A DNA stretch of 64,000 nt from Kushneria phosphatilytica (GTDB lineage: Bacteria; Pseudomonadota; Gammaproteobacteria; Pseudomonadales; Halomonadaceae): assembly GCF_008247605.1 (NCBI RefSeq), contig NZ_CP043420.1:620001-684000 (forward strand), given 5' to 3'. Shown here in pieces: positions 7,210 through 15,873 of the stretch. The position numbers and the translations under genes were made by a program. The notes under the pieces are model-generated. The model worked only from the letters and a program-made list of their open reading frames with translations. It had not been told where the DNA came from and did not search any database. The first letter of the stretch is position 1. The number at the start of each line of letters is the position of its first letter.

Positions 7210-9549
7210 TCAGGCCGTGGCAGCGTGTCGGGTGGCCAGCTCTACCGCCTGGCGCAGTGCTTCCAGCATACTGCGCTCGTCGGCGATGCCCTGTCCGGCG
7301 ATATCGAAGGCGGTACCGTGATCGACCGAGGTACGAATGACCGGCAGACCGACGGTGACATTTACTCCGGCTTCCAGGCCCATGACCTTGACCGGGCCAT
7401 GGCCCTGATCGTGATACATCGCGACCACACAATCGAAATCGCCACGCCCGGCGCGGAAGAACAGGGTGTCTGCCGGTAGCGGCCCCTCGACATCCCAGCC
7501 GCGGGCACGCAGGTTCTCGATGGCAGGAACGATCTTTTCCTCTTCCTCGCCATGACCGAACAGGCCATTCTCTCCAGCGTGCGGGTTAATACCGCAAACC
7601 GCAATCCGGGGTGAATCGATGCCGGCGCGTGCCAGCGTGTCATGAGCGCGTTCGATGGTGCGCTGAACCAGCCCGGGTTCAATGCGATTGATGGCATCGA
7701 TCAGCCCCATGTGAGTGGTCACATGGATCACCTTCATCTTCGGTGTGACCAGCATCATCGAGACCTCATCGATGCCGGTAAGATGCGCCAACAGCTCGGT
7801 GTGACCGGGGAAAACGTGTCCACCGGCATGCAGGGCTGCCTTGTTGAGGGGGGCCGTGCAGATGGCGTCGAGCTCCCCGGCGCGAGTGAGCTCAACGGTT
7901 CGGGCGATATACTGATAGGCGGCATCGCCGGCAATCGGCGAGACTTTGCCCCAGACCAGATCAGCGGGTATCAGACCAAGATCAATGCAATCGACCGTGC
8001 CGGGTTCGAAGCGAGCCTCGCTGGGTTGGGTAATGGCACGTACGCTGATCGGACGTTCCAGTATCCGTGCGGCTTCTTCGAGTCGACCGGCATCGCCGAT
8101 CACCAGGGGGCGACAGAGCTCGTAAACCGAGTCATGGCCAAGGCTCTTGATAATGATTTCCGGACCAACGCCAGCGGCGTCGCCCATGGTAATACCGACT
8201 ACGGGACGCTCGCTCATGTCCTTGTCCTCATCTGATGAAGGGTAAATACGAGATTCGGTTGTGCCATGTCGCTGCCAGAGGCGAGCCAGGGCGGCGTCAT
8301 CGCCGAAGCCACCTGCCTTGGTAATCACACGCAGCGGTCTGGCGTCGAGTTCGGTCTGCAGCCCGGCCATGCCGGTATCGGGTTCGTCGGTCAGTAGCAG
8401 GCTGGTGATGCCGGCGCTGGTCAGCAGGGCGCGGGCGGTCTCTCCGCCTGTCACGAACAGGGTGTCGATCCGGGCCAGGAGTGGTGCCAGCAGCTCACCG
8501 AGATGTTTTGCCAGCACAGGCCCCTCGGCGGCGTTGCGCCCGTGGTTTCGGGCAATGCACACCAGCACATCGAGTCCCTGTTCGAGCGCGTCCGCCATGG
8601 CGTGTTCTGTTGAGTGCCGAGTTGCTTCATCGGGTGCGTGACGCAGCTGGTCGGGCGTGAGTTCGAAGACGCGTAACCGAGCGCCGGCTCGTTGTTGCAG
8701 CTGAAGGGCCTGCTGTCGGGATACCTCGGTCATGCTGCCGACCACGCTCAACATGGGACGATGATTGATGGCCGGTGTTGGCTCGGAGGAACCCTGTGCA
8801 GCAGGCCTGAGGGAGTCTGTCAGACCGAGCGCTTCCGGCAAATGCCGGCCCAGACCGGCCGAACCGACATGAAAGATATCCGTCAGGCTTGCGGAAGCCC
8901 TCGCCAAACGAGCCAGATCGTCATCACTTTCGCCATCACAGACCACGGCCTGATAGCCCTGCTGTTGAAGCGCCTGTATTTGTCGAGTGAGTTCGTCGGC
9001 CGTTTGGCGCAGTTCTTTCAAACCAAGATGGGCGGTTCGCAGCCCGGCAGTCCGGAGCATTGCGAGCAGGTCGGCATGACCGGTGAGTCCCTCGTTACGC
9101 CATATTTCACTCTCTTCCACTGGCTGTTCATTCAGCCACTGATGGCCATTACGAGTTGTCCGCCCGGTAGCGGGGAAGGCTGGAGCCACAACGGCCATAC
9201 CCGCCAATGGCACCAGCGCAGCGATTTCGGCGGCCACATTACCGCGCAGGGTGGAATCGAGTTTCTTGAACAGATGACGATAGCGACCCTGCCATTGCTG
9301 CCAGCTGTCGACACAACGCTGCGCTGCTTCGTCAGGGAGAAGGCGCCGGCTGTCGGTATCGATGGCGACTACCTCGGCGGTGGCTCCTGCCTTGGGTGAG
9401 AGTGTCACCAGGGTACGCAGCCCTCGATTGGCACAGCCGACCGCGCTATCCGCCGTGCCGGTCAGGTCATCGGCCAGAATCAGCAATGAGGTGGTGATGG
9501 GCGCCGAAGTCATTGGGCTGGTCCGGTGGGCAGCGGTCGCGATTGTCAT
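7210..9549 (-). CDS. Fusion of four-carbon acid-sugar kinase (DUF1537/DtnK) and PdxA2-type dehydrogenase
   Basis: A single 779-codon frame. Residues ~20-440 are a DUF1537 kinase (ILADDLTGTAD, KKLDSTLRGN, SVVGSMTEVS, VTGGETA), the DtnK/OtnK family that phosphorylates tetronates at O4. Residues 445-779 are a complete PdxA-family enzyme (GITMGDAAGVGPEI, APLNKAALHAGG, PGHTELLAHL, GINPHAGENG, AMYHDQGHGPVK, RTSVDHGTAFDIAG). PdxA2 enzymes oxidatively decarboxylate 4-phospho-D-threonate (or erythronate) to dihydroxyacetone phosphate, so the two halves are consecutive steps. No stop separates them. Met445 (ATG at 8217) is preceded by a possible GAGGA, so a separate PdxA2 could also be made. The five-carbon-free context argues against a role in vitamin B6 synthesis. 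Confidence 0.87.
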   Translation of the reverse strand: MTIATAAHRTSPMTSAPITTSLLILADDLTGTADSAVGCANRGLRTLVTLSPKAGATAEVVAIDTDSRRLLPDEAAQRCVDSWQQWQGRYRHLFKKLDSTLRGNVAAEIAALVPLAGMAVVAPAFPATGRTTRNGHQWLNEQPVEESEIWRNEGLTGHADLLAMLRTAGLRTAHLGLKELRQTADELTRQIQALQQQGYQAVVCDGESDDDLARLARASASLTDIFHVGSAGLGRHLPEALGLTDSLRPAAQGSSEPTPAINHRPMLSVVGSMTEVSRQQALQLQQRAGARLRVFELTPDQLRHAPDEATRHSTEHAMADALEQGLDVLVCIARNHGRNAAEGPVLAKHLGELLAPLLARIDTLFVTGGETARALLTSAGITSLLLTDEPDTGMAGLQTELDARPLRVITKAGGFGDDAALARLWQRHGTTESRIYPSSDEDKDMSERPVVGITMGDAAGVGPEIIIKSLGHDSVYELCRPLVIGDAGRLEEAARILERPISVRAITQPSEARFEPGTVDCIDLGLIPADLVWGKVSPIAGDAAYQYIARTVELTRAGELDAICTAPLNKAALHAGGHVFPGHTELLAHLTGIDEVSMMLVTPKMKVIHVTTHMGLIDAINRIEPGLVQRTIERAHDTLARAGIDSPRIAVCGINPHAGENGLFGHGEEEEKIVPAIENLRARGWDVEGPLPADTLFFRAGRGDFDCVVAMYHDQGHGPVKVMGLEAGVNVTVGLPVIRTSVDHGTAFDIAGQGIADERSMLEALRQAVELATRHAATA

Positions 9550-9572
9550 GGTATGGGCTCAAGCTGTGAATG

Positions 9573-9578
9573 ATCATA
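9573..9578 (-). promoter_or_regulatory. Candidate -10 element of the kinase-dehydrogenase operon
   Basis: On the minus strand this reads TATGAT, one mismatch from the TATAAT consensus, and lies 24 bases before the ATG at 9549. The upstream region is AT-rich but has no clear TTGACA. The inverted-repeat operator at 9582-9596 falls where the -10/-35 spacer would be, which suggests repression by a bound protein. Confidence 0.45.
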
Positions 9579-9581
9579 AAA

Positions 9582-9596
9582 TGATTGAATCGATCA
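9582..9596. promoter_or_regulatory. Operator-like inverted repeat, site 1
   Basis: TGATTGA-A-TCGATCA, a 7-1-7 imperfect palindrome. It lies 33 bases upstream of the kinase-PdxA2 start and overlaps its presumed promoter. The identical 15-mer recurs at 9705-9719 and variants occur at 15229, 15250 and 15403. Confidence 0.7.
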
Positions 9597-9704
9597 ATTA
9601 TGGCAAGTAGACCATCGCATGGGCTGTGCCTGGGCGGGACTAGTGGCCGAAAGCCGAAAAATCGGATTTTCCGGTAGCAGGAGAGCCGTGACTCAATCAG
9701 TTAT

Positions 9705-9719
9705 TGATTGAATCGATCA
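9705..9719. promoter_or_regulatory. Operator-like inverted repeat, site 2
   Basis: The same 15-mer as site 1 (TGATTGA-A-TCGATCA), 123 bases away centre to centre, just past the larC stop codon. Two copies in a 183-base gap suggest cooperative binding or looping over the kinase-PdxA2 promoter. Confidence 0.68.
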
Positions 9720-9732
9720 TATACAGTGTGGC

Positions 9733-11009
<1,277 letters not shown>

Positions 11010-11013
<4 letters not shown>

Positions 11014-11750
11014 GAGTCCGGGATATCCGTGTTACTTCTGAAATCGGCCGGCGCCGGATGCACGCCGCGCGCGACCAGCCCGAGGATGCTGGCAGCCTGC
11101 CAGGCAGCACCGAAACCGTTGTCGATGTTGACCACACTCATGCCGGTGGCGCACGCGGAGAGCATGCCAAGCAGGGCGGTCACCCCCTGCAGACTGGCGC
11201 CATAGCCCACCGAGGTCGGTACGGCGAGCACCGGACTGCGCACCAGGCCGGTGACTACACTGGGCAGGGCGCCTTCCATGCCGGCCACCACGATCAGTAC
11301 ATCCGCGTGAGTGATCGCCTCCCGGTGAGCGAGCAGTCGGTCGAGTCCGGCGACGCCGACATCATTGAGTCGGGCAACCTCGACACCCAGCCACTCCAGC
11401 GTCTGCGACGCTTCTTCGGCGACGGGCAGGTCGGAAGTGCCGGCACAGATGACGGCCACCCGACCCGGCAGGCGTTCGGGAGCTTCTCCCCAGCGCAGCA
11501 GGCGACTGACCGGATCGTACTGGCCATCGGGGTGATCACGCAGTACGTGTTCCGCGCGTTCGGTGTCGAGTCGGGTGACCAGGGCGCGCTGGTGTCGGGC
11601 ACGCAAACGGGCGACGATGGCGCTGATCTGCTCAACACGCTTGCCCTCGCCGAAAATGACTTCGGGCACGCCATTACGTGCCTCGCGATCGTGATCGACG
11701 CGGGCAAAGCCAAGGTCGGCGATGCGCTCGTTATTGCTGTGCTCACTCAT
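11010..11750 (-). CDS. larB: Nickel-pincer cofactor synthesis protein LarB (NaAD carboxylase/hydrolase)
   Basis: A 246-residue protein related to the PurE carboxylase. LarB carboxylates the pyridine ring of nicotinic acid adenine dinucleotide at C5 and hydrolyses the phosphoanhydride, giving pyridinium-3,5-biscarboxylate mononucleotide. [35 protein letters not shown] and the Cys in [18 protein letters not shown] (the position reported to attack the nicotinamide ring) are all present. The first bases overlap larE by eight bases and the stop overlaps larC, so larE-larB-larC are tightly coupled. Confidence 0.94.
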
Positions 11751-12669
11751 GAGGGGGCCGTGATTCAGGATCGAGCATGCGGGTCATGCTGCCACTGCGA
11801 TACCCGGCAAGATCGAGCGTGACCCAGTGATACCCCAGTTCGGTAAGCTCGCTGACCAGTCGGTCGTGCTGCTCGAGCAGGCGTGGCATATCGGCAGGCT
11901 CAACCTCGATACGGGCGAGGTCACCGTGATGGCGGACCCGCAACTGGCCGATCCCCAGGGCGCGGACCCGGCGCTCGGCTTCGGCTATGCGCTCCAGTTT
12001 CTCCAGCGTAATCCGTTCGCCGTAGGCGACCCGGGAAGAGAGACAGGCCAGTGAGGGCTTGTTCCAGGTAGGCAGGCCCATCGCCTGGGAGAGTTCGCGG
12101 ATTTCGGCCTTGTAGAGCTCGACTTCGTGCAGTGGGCCCCGCACACCATGCTCGCGAGCGGCGATGGTGCCCGGACGATATTCACCGGCATCGTCAGCGA
12201 TCAGGCCGAAGACGATGTTGTGAAAGCCTGCCTCGACCATGATGGGAGCGAGATGGGTAAACAGTCCGGATTTGCAGTAGTAGCAGCGGCTGGCATCGTT
12301 ATCGGCATAGCCGGGGATGTCGATTTCCGAGGTCTCGATTACGCGGTGCGGAGCATTCAACTGCTGTGCCAGTTCGCGAGCGGCATCAAGTTCCTCATAG
12401 GGATAGGACTCGGAATCAGCGGTGACCGCCAGTACATGCTCGCGCCCCAGCGTTTGAAGCGCCACGGCCAAGAGGAAGGTACTGTCTACCCCGCCGGAGA
12501 AGGCGACCACGACGTCGCCCATGTTGCGCAGCACGGCGCGCAACCGTTCGAGCTTGGCTTCCAGTGCCGTGCCCTCACTGACCGCATGGGTTAACTGCGG
12601 CCCGCGCGGCTCCGGGGTGACGTTGACCGCGGCATGTTCAATCCGATTGCTCCAGCTGACTTCGCTCAT
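11743..12669 (-). CDS. larE: Nickel-pincer cofactor synthesis protein LarE (sulfur insertase)
   Basis: A 308-residue PP-loop enzyme with SGGVDS at residues 58-63. LarE adenylylates and thiolates the LarB product at both carboxylates. It has Cys209 in [10 protein letters not shown], which I take to match the sacrificial Cys of the L. plantarum enzyme, and also a CxxC (Cys129, Cys132 in SRCYYCK). Three such cysteines are the arrangement described for LarE forms that use a [4Fe-4S] cluster as sulfur carrier, so this enzyme may be catalytic, not sacrificial. The cluster assignment is inference. An N-terminal ~30-residue extension precedes the core. Confidence 0.92.
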   Translation of the reverse strand: MSEVSWSNRIEHAAVNVTPEPRGPQLTHAVSEGTALEAKLERLRAVLRNMGDVVVAFSGGVDSTFLLAVALQTLGREHVLAVTADSESYPYEELDAARELAQQLNAPHRVIETSEIDIPGYADNDASRCYYCKSGLFTHLAPIMVEAGFHNIVFGLIADDAGEYRPGTIAAREHGVRGPLHEVELYKAEIRELSQAMGLPTWNKPSLACLSSRVAYGERITLEKLERIAEAERRVRALGIGQLRVRHHGDLARIEVEPADMPRLLEQHDRLVSELTELGYHWVTLDLAGYRSGSMTRMLDPESRPPHE

Positions 12670-12702
12670 GAGGGCTCCTTGCGGGTCTGCGCAATCCCGC
12701 GC

Positions 12703-13965
12703 TCATTCATCCACATAGGGTACGGTCAATGGACCCAGCGGCATGACCGCGACTCGCATGTTGCCCCCATGGCGCGCTCGCAGCGCAGCGAGGGTAGCTT
12801 CAATGTCGTGTATCGGCTCCAGCAGGGCGCGCCGAGTCTGGTCGTCACTCAGGGTGGAGTAGAGCATGACATTGGCAAAGCTCTGGATGACCGCCTGCTT
12901 TTGCACCTGCCACTGATCGAGCATGGCAAATTCCGGGTCCTCGATCATCCTGAGCAGGGCCTGCGGGGTATCGGCCATGGCGAGAATTTCGGCGAACTTG
13001 CCGTGATCGGGAATACCATCCGAGCACTCCGCCGCCATGATGATGGTTCCGCCCTCGCGGACAATCTTGTGTGCCGCACTCATGCCCTTGACCGCCTGAT
13101 AGAGGTTCTGGTCAAGCGGGTAACCGGAATTGCCGGTAATCACCACATCAAAGCGTTCGTCACAGCGCACCATGGCATGTTCGAGCTCATGTTCGCAGCC
13201 GCGGCGGTGGGCCTCGGTCATGTCACCGGCAAAGACCTTCGTGATGGCCTTGTCCCGGTTGAGGGTAACATTGAGCATGAAATGCGGCGGGCAGAGTGTA
13301 TTGATCTCGCGAGTCATGGCCTGCAGCGGATTGTCTGCCATGTTGCCCCAGGTCGAACGCGGATCACCGATCATGCGGGCATTATGAAAGGTCATGATGG
13401 TTTCAAGACCGGCAATCCCGGGCATGATGCCCTTGGGGCCCCCGGAAAAGCCGGCAAAGAAATGTGGCTCAATAAAGCCGGTCACGATGCGAAAGTCAGC
13501 TTCGACATAGCGGCGGTTGAGCCATGAAGGGCAACCGAAGCTGTTATCGCCGACGTTGATCTGCTCATCGTAATTGTCGCAGTGGTTATTGATGATCTCG
13601 ATGTGGTCGACCACCCAGTCACCCAGCATGCCGCGCAACTCATCTTCCGTCTGATCGCGGTGAGTACCGGTGCCATTGATGATGACGAAATGATCGTGTG
13701 GCACATGAGCGAGTGTCTCGATCAGCAGTGGCACCAGAATATGGTTGGGGGTCGGTCGGGTGATATCGCTGATGACGATGGCGACGCGATCCTCGGCCTT
13801 CACCATCTCTTTCAGCGGAGGCGTGCCGATGGGTTCATCGAGTGCGGCGCGAATGGCATGCTCGGGCGCTTCAAGCGCGTGCTGGGTCGGTGGTTCGACC
13901 ACGAAGGTGTGCTCGGGCAGCTCGAGAGAGAGTTCGCCCCGGCCGTAGAGCAGTGATGTATTCAT
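12703..13965 (-). CDS. larA: LarA-family nickel-pincer 2-hydroxyacid racemase/epimerase
   Basis: A 420-residue LarA homologue. The catalytic and cofactor residues of L. plantarum lactate racemase (His108, His174, Lys184, His200) fall here at His102, His168, Lys178 and His194, a constant offset of six, within GTGTHRDQ, EPHFFAGFSGG, PKGIMPGI and MTFHN. Lys178 would carry the pincer cofactor as a thioamide. LarA enzymes exchange configuration at C2 of 2-hydroxyacids by hydride transfer, and homologues act on lactate, malate, phenyllactate or gluconate among others. The tetronate genes downstream suggest erythronate/threonate or a related sugar acid, not lactate. No lactate dehydrogenase or lactate permease is nearby. 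It is preceded by a strong AGGAG. Confidence 0.92.
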   Translation of the reverse strand: MNTSLLYGRGELSLELPEHTFVVEPPTQHALEAPEHAIRAALDEPIGTPPLKEMVKAEDRVAIVISDITRPTPNHILVPLLIETLAHVPHDHFVIINGTGTHRDQTEDELRGMLGDWVVDHIEIINNHCDNYDEQINVGDNSFGCPSWLNRRYVEADFRIVTGFIEPHFFAGFSGGPKGIMPGIAGLETIMTFHNARMIGDPRSTWGNMADNPLQAMTREINTLCPPHFMLNVTLNRDKAITKVFAGDMTEAHRRGCEHELEHAMVRCDERFDVVITGNSGYPLDQNLYQAVKGMSAAHKIVREGGTIIMAAECSDGIPDHGKFAEILAMADTPQALLRMIEDPEFAMLDQWQVQKQAVIQSFANVMLYSTLSDDQTRRALLEPIHDIEATLAALRARHGGNMRVAVMPLGPLTVPYVDE

Positions 13966-13988
13966 GCCTCTTCTCCTGCCATATGGAA

Positions 13989-14008
13989 GCGGGCGCCAGG
14001 GCGCCCGC
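13989..14008 (-). other. GC-rich hairpin between permease gene and larA
   Basis: A perfect 9-bp stem (13989-13997 with 14000-14008) with a 2-base loop in the 82-base gap. There is no T-run after it on the minus strand, so it is more likely an mRNA-stabilising or processing element, or a partial terminator that sets different levels of permease and Lar enzymes. Confidence 0.45.
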
Positions 14009-14047
14009 GCTGCTCAGCATAGCGTGTATGGCGACTGCTGCGTTGGT

Positions 14048-15172
14048 TCAGGTCTTGCTCGGCTCGGGCTGTGGGGTGCCCTCCGAGGCGACGGTGTCGC
14101 TTTCGATGGTGCCATCGATGCCGCGGCGACGCTGCCAGCGATCCACCAGGATGACGGCGGCGGGCCCCAGAATGGCAGTGGTCAGGGTCGAAATGGAAAT
14201 CTGCGAGGTCGCGATGGCCACCAGGTCATGATACTGCTGTGCCTCGGCGGCACTCATCATGCCCGAACCGGCGGCGACCGAAGCCGCAGCGGCAATGGCG
14301 GCCGGGGTGCCTGCGGCGTTGCCGGCCGTAGTGGCTTCCGAAATCGGGGCGATCACGCTGCGCTCACGGAACAGCCGGAAGACCAGGATGCCGACACCGC
14401 CGGTCAGTACCGTGGTCATCACCCCCAGCAGCAGTCCGGCGCCCACGACTTCGGGATTGAAGAAGGCGGCCAGATTCATGTTGGCGCCCAGCGCAAAGGC
14501 AAAGAAGGGTACCGGCAGAATTTCGCCCGGCTTGAGAAAGGCGCGAATATCTTCGTCAATATTGCCCAGCAGCATGCCCAGCGCAATGGGCAGCAGTACG
14601 GCAATAAAGGCGATGACCGGGAACTGGGACCCCAGCAGACCCAGGGACATCAGGGTAAAGAAGGGGCCGTCATTAAGCGACAGGATGGCCACAGCGCCGG
14701 TATCCGAACGGTTACCATACTGGCTGGTCAGAGCGGCGTACATGCCGCCGTTGCCGTTGGTCATGGCAGCGATGATGGCCACGGTCGACAGCCCCAGTAG
14801 ACCGTTGAAGGGTCCGAACAGCCATCCAAGCAGGACACCGACTGCCAGCCCGGTGAGATATTTGGCAGCGACCAGCAGCACGCCCTTCTTGAGCGCACGG
14901 CCACCGACGCGCAGGTTCATCTGACTGCCCGAACAGAACAGGAACAGGGCAATCAGTACCAATGCGCCATCCTTGAACAGTTCCTGGGAGAAACCGCCGA
15001 TGCGCAGGAATTCGTAATGTCCGTCGCTGGTCTGTCCGGCGCCGAGCCATTGCAGGAATGATGTAATCCAGGGCAGGTGAAGCTGATCCAGGGTATTGAG
15101 CGCGGCACCGAGGATCAGGGGCACCACCATCAGTCCACCCGGGACCTTTTCGACATTGGCTAGCAGGCGCAT
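14048..15172 (-). CDS. KdgT-like 2-keto-3-deoxygluconate/sugar-acid permease
   Basis: A 374-residue inner-membrane protein with about ten hydrophobic segments. The N-terminal VEKVPGGLMVVPLILGA is characteristic of the KdgT family (cation:sugar-acid symport), and MTNGNGGMYAALTSQYG and EATTAGNAAGTPAAIAAA are conserved loop motifs. The start at 15172 has GGAGG seven bases upstream; the frame continues to 15283 but that part overlaps operator sites. It is first in the minus-strand run leading into larA-larE-larB-larC, so it probably brings in the LarA substrate. KdgT family members are known for keto-deoxygluconate, but the substrate here is more likely a tetronate. Confidence 0.85.
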   Translation of the reverse strand: MRLLANVEKVPGGLMVVPLILGAALNTLDQLHLPWITSFLQWLGAGQTSDGHYEFLRIGGFSQELFKDGALVLIALFLFCSGSQMNLRVGGRALKKGVLLVAAKYLTGLAVGVLLGWLFGPFNGLLGLSTVAIIAAMTNGNGGMYAALTSQYGNRSDTGAVAILSLNDGPFFTLMSLGLLGSQFPVIAFIAVLLPIALGMLLGNIDEDIRAFLKPGEILPVPFFAFALGANMNLAAFFNPEVVGAGLLLGVMTTVLTGGVGILVFRLFRERSVIAPISEATTAGNAAGTPAAIAAAASVAAGSGMMSAAEAQQYHDLVAIATSQISISTLTTAILGPAAVILVDRWQRRRGIDGTIESDTVASEGTPQPEPSKT

Positions 15173-15228
15173 GGGAGACCTCCCGACTGTTACCGTCCAA
15201 CCGGTATTGCGCTGATGGATATCTGTAA

Positions 15229-15243
15229 TGATCGAATCGATGT
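15229..15243. promoter_or_regulatory. Operator-like inverted repeat, site 3
   Basis: TGATCGA-A-TCGATGT, with two mismatches from the consensus in the last two bases. It is 57 bases upstream of the permease start and 21 bases (two helical turns) from site 4, centre to centre. Confidence 0.6.
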
Positions 15244-15249
15244 AAAAAA

Positions 15250-15264
15250 TGATCGAATCAATCA
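15250..15264. promoter_or_regulatory. Operator-like inverted repeat, site 4
   Basis: TGATCGA-A-TCAATCA, a perfect match to the consensus TGATYGA-W-TCRATCA and, apart from the central base, a reversed-polarity variant of sites 1 and 2. It lies on the same DNA face as site 3, upstream of the permease-lar operon. Confidence 0.68.
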
Positions 15265-15402
15265 TTAAGAGCAATGCCACCATGGATCGGTATTTTTCTC
15301 GGGATAAGTGGTTTTGTGCTTTATTTTATTGTTTTTAAATGGTTATTTGTTTTGTTGAGAAGGATGTCGTAAGACCAATGTCCAGGGAGGGAATGACAGA
15401 AA

Positions 15403-15417
15403 TGATCGATTCGATCC
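15403..15417. promoter_or_regulatory. Operator-like inverted repeat, site 5
   Basis: TGATCGA-T-TCGATCC, with one mismatch at the last base. It lies 153 bases beyond site 4 and about 90 bases upstream of the small gene at 15509, so it could regulate either the lar operon from a distance or that gene. Confidence 0.55.
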
Positions 15418-15508
15418 AGTTGCAACATGGTTTTACGTCTCACTGCTCTATTGATCACTCGTCCTGAACTAAACTGGAAGCCTCGATCGAGGAAAGCAGG
15501 AGGCTTTC

Positions 15509-15814
15509 ATGGAAATTCGCACCGATAGAGCAGTCGTTACCCCCGAAGGAGAGTCATTCGGTCGCGTGGTCAGTGCCGATGAGCGCTATGTCAAGATCGA
15601 GACAGCATCGGGCAAGCACCGCTGGATTCCCCGGGAGCTGATGCGTGAAGAAGCCGACAGACTGGTGGCCGATCAGGCGATCAATCGCCGGGCGCGCATC
15701 GAGGAGGCTGATCCCGATATTGATATGAGTGATGGGTCCGAGCGTGTGGATGAGGCCGTTCGTGAAACCTTTCCCGCCAGCGACCCTCCCGACTTTACGT
15801 CGGATCGGAAATAA
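15509..15814 (+). CDS. Small PRC-barrel/DUF2171-like protein
   Basis: A 101-residue acidic soluble protein. The first ~50 residues (VVTPEGESFGRVVSADERYVKIE...HRWIPREL) resemble the PRC-barrel/DUF2171 fold, which mediates protein or RNA contacts. The C-terminal VDEAVRETFPASDPPDF is a short motif seen at the end of several small proteobacterial stress-related proteins. There is an excellent ribosome site (CAGGAGG, seven bases before ATG). No defined function; a general stress role is only a guess. It is convergent with the cyclase gene. Confidence 0.72.
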   Translation: MEIRTDRAVVTPEGESFGRVVSADERYVKIETASGKHRWIPRELMREEADRLVADQAINRRARIEEADPDIDMSDGSERVDEAVRETFPASDPPDFTSDRK

Positions 15815-15835
15815 GCGTCCGATTCATGCTCGGTG

Positions 15836-15867
15836 AGCGCCAGCCATCGTGAATGATGGCTGGTGCT
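15836..15867. terminator. Bidirectional hairpin terminator between convergent genes
   Basis: A 13-bp stem (15836-15848 with 15855-15867, one G-T pair) around a 6-base loop, in the 59-base gap between two convergent genes. The T-run is poor on both strands. Confidence 0.55.
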
Positions 15868-15873
15868 TCTGAC

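Noticed and set aside
7210..8217. PdxA of pyridoxine (vitamin B6) synthesis
   Set aside because: Fusion to a DUF1537 kinase and the tetronate context favour the PdxA2 branch; the usual B6 neighbours (ksgA, surA) are absent.
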